Positions 55,137 to 62,946 of a stretch of DNA of 64,000 nucleotides are shown in pieces. The stretch lies in contig NZ_JAJNKA010000003.1 in the NCBI RefSeq assembly GCF_021533215.1, positions 310,001 through 374,000 on the forward strand. The letters run 5' to 3'. The notes beneath the pieces were generated by a model that was not told the DNA's origin, did no database searches, and saw only the letters and a list, made by a program, of their open reading frames with translations. The stretch is from Portibacter lacus (lineage in GTDB: Bacteria; Bacteroidota; Bacteroidia; Chitinophagales; Saprospiraceae). Each line of letters opens with the position of its first letter. Positions within the stretch are counted from its first letter, which is position 1. A program made the translations under genes and the position numbers.

Positions 55137-56453
55137 TCATCCGCGATTTGGGTTATTAGCTTTAATAGAGCCTATAGCGATAAAAAGTAAATAACTTAAT
55201 CCTAGATAGCCCAAAAAATGATACGATCCGAAACTTGTATAGCAAAGGCTAAAGATACTTGGTGCCAATGCACTTGCTAAAATCAAGAACGACATCACTC
55301 GACCAGAAATAGCTCCTAGATGTTCACGCCCAAAAAATCTAGGCCATGCAATGGTATTCAGCACACCATAAAACCCTGAAAGTATACCAAATCCAGTTAT
55401 GAGTAATGGTATACCGTAAATCGTAGGTAGACTTAAAAACCCCACCGATGCAACAATTCCTCCTAAGATCATAAGATACAAGAATAGCTTCAGAGGCAGG
55501 TAATCACTTAGGTAATTGAAAATGATGGAAACAATCACTGCCACAACTGATGCCGGTAAAAAGATAGCGATCGCATCTGACTTCGGAAATCCTTGACTTT
55601 CGAATATACTGACGATATGAAAAGTTAGTCCTGTTACAAAGAAACTATTAAAGGCTAAAATTAAGGCATACATCCAGAAAGCCCGTTGAGACTTGGCTTC
55701 CTTAAGCGTGAACTGCTTAGAAACAGTATTTGAAGCTTTTGGGTTACGGTTTTGGATTATTTTTCCATCTGGAATTAAACCATAGTCTTCAGGTTTGTTT
55801 TTGTACAATAAAAAAATCAAAATGCTAAATAAGAGCAGGGCTGCACCTAACCACTTCCATGCACCTTGCCATCCATTGCTTTCAATCAATGCATCCACCC
55901 AAAGTGGCGAAGCTGAAAACCCAAAGGAAATAGCTATACTTGTAAAGGCATTCACCTTGCCCCGGTTCTTGTCGAACCAAATCATAATCATATTTCTAGA
56001 AGCCATGGTTAAGACGCCTTGTCCAGCGAATCGCAATAAAAAGAAAAGGAAAGTGATGATCACAAATGGGATCATCCAGCTATCTACTTCTAAAATACTT
56101 TTCACAAAGTTACTCATGTGCAGAGACCATGATGAAAGAAATAAGGCGATTCCTAGTGTGAGGGCAGCGAAGAAAGCAACCAGCCTAGCTCCGTATTTAT
56201 CGAACCACACTCCTGCCCTACCAATAATTAACGCGCTTGCAATTGTTCCTATCAAATAAGCGTTGCTGAATTGGTTTCGACTTAGACCTAAAGCATCTTT
56301 TACCGGATCGGTAAATACTGAGACACCTATCGTTTGCCCAGGAATACTACAGAATACACCTATCGAACCGATAACGAGCACTATATATCCATAAAAAATT
56401 GGACTCTTGGCTGGATCGATAGATAGGAAGTGTTTTTTGTTCTTTTTCAACAT
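55137..56453 (-). CDS. major facilitator superfamily transporter
   Basis: A 12-span MFS permease of 438 residues from the ATG at 56453 (MLKKNKKHFLSIDPAKSPIF); the frame extends seven codons further. Span 1 begins FYGYIVLVIGSIGVF, and the loop between spans 2 and 3 has GRAGVWFDKYGARLV, the MFS signature (G-x-x-x-D-x-x-G-x-R). Overall it resembles oxalate/formate-antiporter-like carriers; the substrate is unknown. Confidence 0.85.
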   Translation of the reverse strand: MLKKNKKHFLSIDPAKSPIFYGYIVLVIGSIGVFCSIPGQTIGVSVFTDPVKDALGLSRNQFSNAYLIGTIASALIIGRAGVWFDKYGARLVAFFAALTLGIALFLSSWSLHMSNFVKSILEVDSWMIPFVIITFLFFLLRFAGQGVLTMASRNMIMIWFDKNRGKVNAFTSIAISFGFSASPLWVDALIESNGWQGAWKWLGAALLLFSILIFLLYKNKPEDYGLIPDGKIIQNRNPKASNTVSKQFTLKEAKSQRAFWMYALILAFNSFFVTGLTFHIVSIFESQGFPKSDAIAIFLPASVVAVIVSIIFNYLSDYLPLKLFLYLMILGGIVASVGFLSLPTIYGIPLLITGFGILSGFYGVLNTIAWPRFFGREHLGAISGRVMSFLILASALAPSIFSLCYTSFGSYHFLGYLGLSYLLFIAIGSIKANNPNRG

Positions 56454-56558
56454 AGCTGCTCGCAATAAGAGCACGAAAGTAAAAGATAAAGCTTATAAAA
56501 TAGGAATTTCATACAAGTCTCGACATGAAAGCAGTAAGAAATGACATCTCAAGACATC

Positions 56559-57962
56559 TTATTCGTTAAACAAATCTTTCATTTCTATGACTCGCTGCAC
56601 ATTCCCAGAATACATATTATCCTTTAGGCCATAAGTGGTAAGCATCGTAGTCCATAGGGCTTTCCGAGTTTTAGTTGCCTGCTGAAACATGGAAACCTTA
56701 TTTCTCAATTTTGCATCGTATTCTTTAGTGATAACATATTCATCAACTGAAAATTTGATCTCTATTAAATTGATAACTTGGTCTTTTCTATCGATAACAA
56801 GGTCGACTTGCGCTCCATCTCCCCACCAAGTAGAAGTAGAAGTCTGTACCCCTGAGATTCCCAGCGCTCTTTTAATAGGCCCGATGTGAAGAAGGCAGAT
56901 CACTTCGAATGCATTTCCTTGCCAAGCATTGATCGCTGGCGTATTAATTTGATTAATCCAATAATTCGAGTCGTGTTGAAAGTTCCTCAAGAATCGGTGA
57001 TGAAAAAGTGTGAATGGATCGGTCAACTGATAAATTGAATCTCTAGTCTTATTGCCAAACTTATTGTATTCACGAATAAAGTCACTTTGCTCAAGTTCTA
57101 AGAGAGCGCGTGTCAGGCCGCCACCATCTTTTATGTCAATGTTTTTAAGAATTTCCTTTCTGCTTAACCCTGTTTTCTTCAGTGTAAGTGCTTTGATAAT
57201 TTGCTTATGGGTATCAGAATCATCGAATAAGGATCGAACTAATATATCATATTCAAGCTGGAGAGGTGCATCGGGCTGGAAAAATAGTTGCTGGATATTC
57301 TGTGCGATACTGAGTGTAGGATCTATTAAATCCAGGTAAAATGGAATTCCACCTAGTGCCATGTATAATTGAGCAATTTGATAATGGTCAATTTTATACT
57401 TTCTAGATAGAAGGAATTTTTCGGTTTCGAGTAAGCTAAAGGGTGACAACTTCATTCTTCTTGTTACTCTATTATAGAGTCCTCCTCTGTTTCTGATCAA
57501 CTTATTAATCATCCAGGATGCTGCTGAGCCGCAGCCAATCAAGAGGATATCCTCACGAGCACTTGCCCAACTATTCCAAAAATACTCCAAACCCATCATG
57601 AATTTCGAACGAGGTGTGTCCATCCATGCTAGCTCGTCGATGAATACAACCTTCTTTTCGCAACTAGACTTTTCTAGAAGTTGAGTCAGCATTGTGAATG
57701 CTTCGTACCAACTCCCAGGAACTTTGGTTGATTCTTCTTGGCCAAAATTATGGAGTGCTTGGGAAAAGTTTATTAATTGAGAATGCATATCTCCATTTGC
57801 AAGGCCAGTCACATAAAAGTCAAAAGAATTCTGGAAGTGTTGCCTAATCAAATAGGTTTTTCCAACACGTCTTCTGCCATAGATTGCAATGAAATGAGAG
57901 CGGTGATCTGCTAGACATTGGTTTAAGATCTTCTTTTCTTCTACTCTACCTACAAGTTTCAT
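56559..57962 (-). CDS. AAA-family ATPase with PD-(D/E)xK-like C-terminal domain (DUF234 type)
   Basis: A 467-residue ATPase. Walker A is GRRRVGKTYL, Walker B VVFIDELAW, with a sensor region DILLIGCGSAASWM. A winged-helix part (LKKTGLSRKEILKNI, LLELEQSDFIREY) follows at about 250-310, then a C-terminal DUF234-like nuclease fold with the QVDLVIDR...INLIEIKFS pattern of PD-(D/E)xK enzymes. Such ATPases occur sporadically in bacteria and archaea, suggesting lateral movement; their role is unknown. Its upstream region carries two inverted repeats sharing one core. Confidence 0.85.
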   Translation of the reverse strand: MKLVGRVEEKKILNQCLADHRSHFIAIYGRRRVGKTYLIRQHFQNSFDFYVTGLANGDMHSQLINFSQALHNFGQEESTKVPGSWYEAFTMLTQLLEKSSCEKKVVFIDELAWMDTPRSKFMMGLEYFWNSWASAREDILLIGCGSAASWMINKLIRNRGGLYNRVTRRMKLSPFSLLETEKFLLSRKYKIDHYQIAQLYMALGGIPFYLDLIDPTLSIAQNIQQLFFQPDAPLQLEYDILVRSLFDDSDTHKQIIKALTLKKTGLSRKEILKNIDIKDGGGLTRALLELEQSDFIREYNKFGNKTRDSIYQLTDPFTLFHHRFLRNFQHDSNYWINQINTPAINAWQGNAFEVICLLHIGPIKRALGISGVQTSTSTWWGDGAQVDLVIDRKDQVINLIEIKFSVDEYVITKEYDAKLRNKVSMFQQATKTRKALWTTMLTTYGLKDNMYSGNVQRVIEMKDLFNE

Positions 57963-57966
57963 AACA

Positions 57967-58018
57967 TTTATATTTGGCGGTAAGTAATTATAATTTAATA
58001 CTTAACGCCAAATATAAA
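57967..58018. repeat. inverted repeat 1 upstream of the ATPase gene
   Basis: The arms 57967-57984 and 58001-58018 match at 17 of 18 positions, with the core TATATTTGGCG on both strands, around a 16-base AT spacer. It begins five bases before the ATPase ATG. TATATTTG is itself a perfect -7 box on each strand (57969-57976 plus; 58009-58016 minus), so the repeat could be a promoter embedded in an operator. Confidence 0.6.
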
Positions 58019-58064
58019 GATTTCTTTAGAAAAAATCATAAAGCATTATGCAATTGTCGCGAAG

Positions 58065-58112
58065 TATAATTGGCGGTATCATTACATAAAAGATAACTTA
58101 TCGCCAATTATA
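58065..58112. repeat. inverted repeat 2 upstream of the ATPase gene
   Basis: TATAATTGGCG (58065-58075) and CGCCAATTATA (58102-58112) are perfect 11-base arms, extending by TA after one mismatch, with a 20-base spacer. The core TATAWTTGGCGRTA is shared with repeat 1, whose centre is 96 bases away, giving four oriented copies in 146 bases. Confidence 0.6.
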
Positions 58113-58400
58113 GGAAAAATCACCAGCATCTTATTATAGGAGGAACTTGGTAGAATGATCCAAGCCCTAGCATTGGAAAATCAAGAACTCAAAGTCCGCA
58201 TTAAGCGTCCAGAAGTAGAACAAAGTAAACTTATTGCGCTCGAACAAAAGGTTCAAAGCTAGAATCGGAACAGCAATTAAAGTTAATTACGCTTCACTAT
58301 AAAATTGACATATACCCCCTTTTCCCAAAATTCATACCTAAATATAATCTATAAGGAGTAACAATACACTTTCAGCTTCTAAGCTCTTTCTATTTCATAA
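58113..58400. other. intergenic region with a small ORF preceded by a strong ribosome-binding site
   Basis: Apart from the ORF at 58155-58262, no gene was recognised. AGCTTCTAAGCT near 58374 is a short hairpin. The base composition of the ORF is richer in G and C than its surroundings. Confidence 0.4.
58155..58262 (+). pseudogene. short coiled-coil ORF, possible transposase or mobile-element remnant
   Basis: A 35-codon ORF starting MIQALALENQELKVRIKRPE, with heptad-like Leu/Ile spacing. AGGAGGA at 58138-58144, ten bases before the ATG, is a strong Shine-Dalgarno sequence, rare in this DNA. Leucine-zipper starts of this kind occur at the N-terminus of some IS66-like transposases. The ORF ends early, so it may be a leftover of an insertion. 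Identity is a guess. Confidence 0.25.
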
Positions 58401-59711
58401 TTATAGATTACTTAGGTCAATGTCGAACGGAGCTTCGTGAGGATGCGCACTACTTTCATACAATGCCATGAAGTCAAACTGTCCTCCGTAAACAGGAATT
58501 TTCACTGTAGGATCTGCACCATAAGAAATTAATAAAGCAATTATATCTGATAAGTTTACTGGAACTACTTGTCTATAAATTTCTACGGCATTTGATGCAC
58601 AATAATGAATCAATTGTCCTTTGTGACCAAATTGGGAATGCTGGTGAACTAGGTGCGGCGATTCTTCAAGCATCACTTTCAAATCATAATATTCTCCTGC
58701 CAATAATAAATCAACTGCCTTTTCAAATTTTATATCAATTAATTCAGTCGGAATCTTATCTGATGAATCATATCCATGAACATTCGCAGCGATTATTAGA
58801 AAGTCTGAATCTTCCAATGATTCCTTAAAAATTTCTTCCTGAGTTCTCCCCATTAATGGTTTGTAATAATTTAGGATATCAATAGCAACTGCCTTGTTTT
58901 TAGCCTCAAATCCCGCCTTCAGACGGTCAGCATATTCTTTAATAAATTCTAAAATTGTAACAGAAGATTCACCCTTCGATAGCATTCCTCGATGAAGTTC
59001 AATCACTGACGTAACTCCATCAGGCATATAAATTTCCTTCTTTAACTTGATAATGTTCCCATCTTGAAAAGGTAGAATCTTAGCATTGAACTTTTCATAA
59101 ATTGCTCCTGGAATTCCGAGATCAGCAACATAGATGTCTGCACGAGAAAGGCCATAAAGAATCTTCTTTGGCGCTGCCAATGTTAGCACTTTATCTGCCT
59201 GAAAGTAATGCTCCGAATCCTCATTAGTGTAACCCGTAGGGAGATCCAAAGAAATCTTTAAACATTGACCATTATTAGCTTCTGAAATTCGCTCAGTTAA
59301 TTCCGCTGGCAATGGTAATCTCTGAGAAAATCCTAAGTATGCATCTACCCATACATCTGGATCTTCTATCTTTTCCATTATAGCCCCAAATTTCAAAGCC
59401 CTCTCTAATTGTAACTTTGGTAAATCCTTATTGATCTCCTTGAAAAGATCTAAATAAACTCGATAGCCCCACGCCGATAATCTTCTTGCCGCTACTAATC
59501 CACCTCCACCATTATTTCCATTTCCTATTCCGATTAGAATTGATCTAGACTTATTCTCTACGCTTTGTGCAACAAGATTAGCCAATTGCAATCCTGCATT
59601 CTCCATCATCAATTCTATGGGAAGTCCATAGTTTTCGACTGCGTAGTAATCTATGTCCCTAAATTGTTCAACTTCCAAGGCATCTGATTTAGGAATAAAT
59701 ACTTCTTTCAT
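58401..59711 (-). CDS. YjeF N-terminal (NAD(P)HX epimerase-like) and ankyrin-repeat fusion
   Basis: A 436-residue protein. Residues 1-225 resemble the NAD(P)H-hydrate epimerase domain: MMENAGLQLANL, IGNGNNGGGGLVAARRL, VDAYLGFSQRLPLP and DLPTGYTNED. In the usual GNNGGDG loop the Asp is Gly70 here, while Asp123 remains. The YjeF C-terminal dehydratase is absent. The last ~115 residues are ankyrin-like (LIHYCASNAVEIYRQVVPVNL, LLISYGADPTVK, ALYESSAHPHEA). The fusion and altered loop suggest a non-classical role. Confidence 0.75.
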   Translation of the reverse strand: MKEVFIPKSDALEVEQFRDIDYYAVENYGLPIELMMENAGLQLANLVAQSVENKSRSILIGIGNGNNGGGGLVAARRLSAWGYRVYLDLFKEINKDLPKLQLERALKFGAIMEKIEDPDVWVDAYLGFSQRLPLPAELTERISEANNGQCLKISLDLPTGYTNEDSEHYFQADKVLTLAAPKKILYGLSRADIYVADLGIPGAIYEKFNAKILPFQDGNIIKLKKEIYMPDGVTSVIELHRGMLSKGESSVTILEFIKEYADRLKAGFEAKNKAVAIDILNYYKPLMGRTQEEIFKESLEDSDFLIIAANVHGYDSSDKIPTELIDIKFEKAVDLLLAGEYYDLKVMLEESPHLVHQHSQFGHKGQLIHYCASNAVEIYRQVVPVNLSDIIALLISYGADPTVKIPVYGGQFDFMALYESSAHPHEAPFDIDLSNL

Positions 59712-59772
59712 CTGCTCTTTATTTAAAACCTAATATAAAAATTAATATCTTTCTAACCTCAAATGATCAACT

Positions 59773-60249
59773 ATGGGAATTTTCGATAAACTTAAAAAGT
59801 TTAAAAACTACATCTCCGGTTCAGGTGCTGAATTGCATCTTTCTATAGACAATAGTCTTGTCCAAACAGAAGGTCGAGTACTCGTAACCGTTTTCTGTCA
59901 AGTAAAAGAACACGATATACTTGTAGACAAGCTTTATCTGAAATTAAAAGCTGAAGAAACCGTTCGTTACAGAGACGCTAACTATCATGGAACGAATACG
60001 AGAGCTCGAACAACAGGTGGAACTAATAGGACAGCTCATGCGACTACTTTCAAAAATGAACTCATCATCGATCAGAATTTCAGATTAGATCGGGACGGCG
60101 AATACGAATGGCAAGCGGAATTCATGATTCCACCTAATATTCCTGGAACCTATGTCGGAATTAATGCACAGCATGAATGGAAGGTACTAGCTGGTCTATC
60201 GAAAAAGGGAAATGATCCCGATAGTGGCTGGGTTCCATTCCAAGTCTAA
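59773..60249 (+). CDS. arrestin-like (SpoOM-type) protein
   Basis: A 158-residue protein predicted as a single beta-sandwich: GSGAELHLSIDNSLVQTEGR, VLVTVFCQVKEHDILVDKLYLKL, HATTFKNELIIDQNFRLDRDGE and YEWQAEFMIPPNIPGTYVG. The strand order and the PPNIPGTY turn recall arrestin-N/SpoOM folds. No signal peptide. It overlaps the 3' end of the convergent aldehyde dehydrogenase gene by four bases. Confidence 0.55.
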   Translation: MGIFDKLKKFKNYISGSGAELHLSIDNSLVQTEGRVLVTVFCQVKEHDILVDKLYLKLKAEETVRYRDANYHGTNTRARTTGGTNRTAHATTFKNELIIDQNFRLDRDGEYEWQAEFMIPPNIPGTYVGINAQHEWKVLAGLSKKGNDPDSGWVPFQV

Positions 60250-61682
60250 CTAAGATATTTCTCCGTAAAACTAACCAACCACTTTGAAAATCCGTTATAC
60301 GGTGGAGTCAGCAAATCAGTAGCACTTATCGGCGTCACTTGCTTTAAGTAACCACGTTGATTCGTGAATTCTAGAAACCCAAAATATCCCATTCCCTTTC
60401 CTATTCCACTGTTGTTAGATCCTCCGAATGGGAGATTTGGGTTCATAATATGAACTAGGGAATGATTTACAGCCGTTCCACAAGCTCTTGTATTATTGAC
60501 AACAAAATTAATGTTCTTCTTACTTCCACTGTATATATATAATGCAAGTGGCTTTTCTCTTGATTGTACAATCTTAGGTACCTCTTTGATATCATCAAAT
60601 TCGATTATCGGTAGAACAGGTCCGAAAATCTCATCTTCCAATAGTTTCGCATCGTCATCCAAACCAGAAATTACCGTCGGTTCTATATAATTCTGATCAG
60701 CATCTACTTTTCCTCCGAATTCAAAATTCCCATTTTTATTAAGGGCATCTTTAAGATATCCATCTAATCTCTCGAAGTGCTTTCGATTCACAATTCTAGA
60801 ATAAGAACCAGAATCTTTAGCTTGCTTAGTGAAGAAATCTTCTAATTGACTTCTCAAGGCAGCAATCAGCTTATCTTTAACCTTCGAATGCACGAGCAAG
60901 TAATCAGGAGCTATACATATCTGACCTGCATTAATAAACTTAGCCCAAGAAATTCTCTTGGCTGCATTTTTAATATTTGCAGATTCGTCCACGATCACAG
61001 GAGATTTCCCTCCAAGCTCGAGGGTCACAGACGCCAAATGCTCTGCAGCAGCTTTCATTACTATTTTTCCAATAGATGGTGCTCCTGTAAAATAAATATG
61101 ATTAAATGGCAGACCGAGCAAATAAGTAGACGTTTCTGCATCTCCCTGAACAAGGGCGACTTCTTGCTCACCAAATGCTTCACTAATGATTTTTTGAAGT
61201 ATTTCTGATGAATGTGGAGTATTTTCTGAGGGCTTCAAAATAACAGGACAACCTGCAGCAATCGCTCCCACTAATGGTGCGAGGGTCAGCATAATGGGGA
61301 AATTCCAAGGCGAAATAATTAATCCAACGCCCTTAGGTTCCATAATAATCTTAGAAGAAGAACCTAACATGGAAAGTGGTGTAGGCACACTATGTACACT
61401 TGTCCATCTTCCGATATTCCGTTTCGCATGCTTAATCTCAGCAATGACTGGTAATATTTCTGTTGCGTTAACTTCTACAGCAGGCTTTCGAAAATCATTA
61501 AATACTGCTTCTACAATACCTTCTCTGTTATTTTCTATTGATTTTTTCAGCTTATTCAACCTTTGCACCCGTTTTTCAATGGGCTGATTTCCATATTCGT
61601 ATTGAAAACCGTTTTGGAGCTGAAACAATCGAGATAATTCTTTTTTATCCGTATTTACAATTTTTTTTTCAGAAATATTCAT
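60246..61682 (-). CDS. class 3-type aldehyde dehydrogenase
   Basis: A 478-residue NAD(P)-dependent enzyme of the ALDH3 group. It has GVGLIISPWNFPIMLTLAPLVGA, KPSENTPHSS, VTLELGGKSPVIVD (catalytic Glu), NAGQICIAPDYLLV (catalytic Cys), EDEIFGPVLPI and LPFGGSNNSGIGKGMG. ALDH3 enzymes often oxidise fatty or aromatic aldehydes. The gene stands alone. Confidence 0.93.
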   Translation of the reverse strand: MNISEKKIVNTDKKELSRLFQLQNGFQYEYGNQPIEKRVQRLNKLKKSIENNREGIVEAVFNDFRKPAVEVNATEILPVIAEIKHAKRNIGRWTSVHSVPTPLSMLGSSSKIIMEPKGVGLIISPWNFPIMLTLAPLVGAIAAGCPVILKPSENTPHSSEILQKIISEAFGEQEVALVQGDAETSTYLLGLPFNHIYFTGAPSIGKIVMKAAAEHLASVTLELGGKSPVIVDESANIKNAAKRISWAKFINAGQICIAPDYLLVHSKVKDKLIAALRSQLEDFFTKQAKDSGSYSRIVNRKHFERLDGYLKDALNKNGNFEFGGKVDADQNYIEPTVISGLDDDAKLLEDEIFGPVLPIIEFDDIKEVPKIVQSREKPLALYIYSGSKKNINFVVNNTRACGTAVNHSLVHIMNPNLPFGGSNNSGIGKGMGYFGFLEFTNQRGYLKQVTPISATDLLTPPYNGFSKWLVSFTEKYLS

Positions 61683-61894
61683 AGTCCTTTTTGTTGAAAT
61701 TTTGACTTTAGGTCAAGATAATACTTTTTTGATCAGAAATTAAATTAAAGAACAAATCAAAATAAATAGGGTTCAAAAAATAACAATTAGAAAGATTATC
61801 TCTAATTATAAAAACATAAGTACAAGTTGCAAGTGCAATAATTGCACCTTTAAGTAATTGATTTTTAGATATTAAGACTAAATTTAAATGTTTT
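61683..61894. other. intergenic region before the phe promoter
   Basis: TTGAC (61702-61706) and GTCAA (61712-61716) flank a five-base loop 20 bases upstream of the aldehyde dehydrogenase ATG and could be an operator. Otherwise AT-rich sequence with nothing recognised. Confidence 0.4.
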
Positions 61895-61929
61895 TTTGTT
61901 TCATAATTCGAAAATAAAGGATAAGTTTG
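61895..61929 (+). promoter_or_regulatory. pheA operon promoter
   Basis: TTTG at 61895-61898 and TAAGTTTG at 61922-61929 are separated by 23 bases. The -7 box is perfect, the spacing slightly long. Only seven bases separate it from the leader-peptide ATG at 61937, the same close spacing as at the trp promoter. Confidence 0.6.
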
Positions 61930-61936
61930 AGCCGAA

Positions 61937-62002
61937 ATGACAAATATACTTAACAATACATGTTTCTGTTTCTTCTTTTACTTTTATGCTAAAGTGAGAT
62001 AA
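61937..62002 (+). CDS. pheL: phenylalanine operon leader peptide
   Basis: A 21-codon ORF starting MTNILNNT and running CFCFFFYFY before ending at TAA 62000-62002. It has five Phe and two Tyr codons within nine positions (61961-61987). It lies between the phe promoter and an intrinsic terminator directly upstream of pheA. This predicts ribosome stalling when charged Phe-tRNA (and perhaps Tyr-tRNA) is low. It is exactly as long as the trp leader and shares LNNT with it. Confidence 0.85.
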   Translation: MTNILNNTCFCFFFYFYAKVR

Positions 62003-62039
62003 GAACTTCGTGTATATAATAATATAGAAAAGGAGTTCT
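61970..62039 (+). promoter_or_regulatory. phe attenuator: pre-emptor hairpin and antiterminator
   Basis: Region 1:2: 61976-61984 pairs with 61991-61999 (ACTTT/AAAGT next to the loop, with two G-T pairs further out) and 61970-61974 with 62001-62005, separated by one mismatch; it covers the Phe codons. Region 2:3: AGAACTTC (62002-62009) pairs with GGAGTTCT (62032-62039), eight pairs with one G-T, taking up the left terminator arm. A ribosome stalled on the Phe codons frees region 2; one at the stop codon masks it. Confidence 0.7.
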
Positions 62040-62063
62040 CAAATGAGTGCTCCTTTTTATTTT
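62028..62063 (+). terminator. phe attenuator terminator
   Basis: AAAAGGAG (62028-62035) pairs with CTCCTTTT (62050-62057), then a G-T pair and one mismatch, then CTC/GAG around the loop AAAT; TTTTTATTTT follows (62054-62063). It stands 25 bases after the leader stop and 28 bases before the pheA ATG, so transcription must pass it to express pheA. Confidence 0.85.
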
Positions 62064-62091
62064 ATAATAATGGCTAAATGCCAAATTTGAC

Positions 62092-62946
62092 ATGAAAAGA
62101 AAAGAGCCTATAAAAGTTGTTATACAAGGAGTACCTGGTGCATTTCATGAAATTGCTGCCAGACATCACTTTGACAAAGAAGAGGTGGAAGTTGTTCCTG
62201 CTATGACTTTTTCAGATCTGATTGTAAAAGCAGAAGACCCAAGTGTGTCCGATTATGCAATAATGGCAATAGAAAATACTATCGCAGGTTCATTATTGCA
62301 AAACTACATTTTACTTAAAGATTCTAACTTAACAATCGTAGGAGAAGTACTACTTCGAATAAAACACAACTTACTAGCCATTAACGGGACCAAGATAGAA
62401 GACATCGAAGAAGTGCATTCTCATCCAATGGCTATTCTCCAGTGTGCAGATTTTTTCTTGGATTACGAACACATCCGTTTAGTAGAAGCTGATGACACCG
62501 CAGCAAGTGCGGTTAGAGTAAAGCAAAATAAAAACCCAAAGCGGGCAGCAATTGCAAGCAAATTAGCGGCGGAACAGATCGGCCTAGAAGTTATCGCAGA
62601 AGAGATCGAAACAAATCATAGAAACTATACCCGCTTTCTCGTTTTAGAAAGAAAAAACCAACAAGAATACAAGAAAAATCACGTAAAGGTTTCTGTTTCA
62701 TTTGCTGTAGAACACCAAGTGGGAAGCTTAAGCACGGTACTACATAATCTAAGTAAGAATAATACCAATCTTACTAAAATACAGTCCATGCCCATCGTTG
62801 GGAAAGAATGGCAATATTACTTCTTTGTTGATTTCATCATTAATGGTAAAGGCGATTTCGAAACCATTATGGCAGATTTAAGAAACGATTCTTCAGAATT
62901 ACAGATTTTAGGAACTTATGAAAAAGGAGAATACTATGATAGTTAA
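62092..62946 (+). CDS. pheA: prephenate dehydratase with ACT domain
   Basis: A 284-residue monofunctional prephenate dehydratase, giving phenylpyruvate. GVPGAFHEIAA at the start, AIENTIAGSL, HSHPMAILQCADF, DTAASAVRV and the catalytic NYTRFLVL form the dehydratase domain (about 8-185). The C-terminal ACT domain (about 198-280; VGSLSTVLHNLSKNNTNLTKI) is the usual Phe feedback site. No chorismate mutase is fused. It overlaps the next gene by 11 bases. Confidence 0.94.
   Translation: MKRKEPIKVVIQGVPGAFHEIAARHHFDKEEVEVVPAMTFSDLIVKAEDPSVSDYAIMAIENTIAGSLLQNYILLKDSNLTIVGEVLLRIKHNLLAINGTKIEDIEEVHSHPMAILQCADFFLDYEHIRLVEADDTAASAVRVKQNKNPKRAAIASKLAAEQIGLEVIAEEIETNHRNYTRFLVLERKNQQEYKKNHVKVSVSFAVEHQVGSLSTVLHNLSKNNTNLTKIQSMPIVGKEWQYYFFVDFIINGKGDFETIMADLRNDSSELQILGTYEKGEYYDS

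Noticed and set aside
61960-61992. Alternative reading of the phe leader as a Leu-rich peptide (MFLFLLLLLC) from the ATG at 61960
   Set aside because: It starts later, has only two Phe codons, and lacks the promoter-proximal start. The other frame gives FCFFFYFY and the same 21-codon length as the trp leader, which suits pheA.
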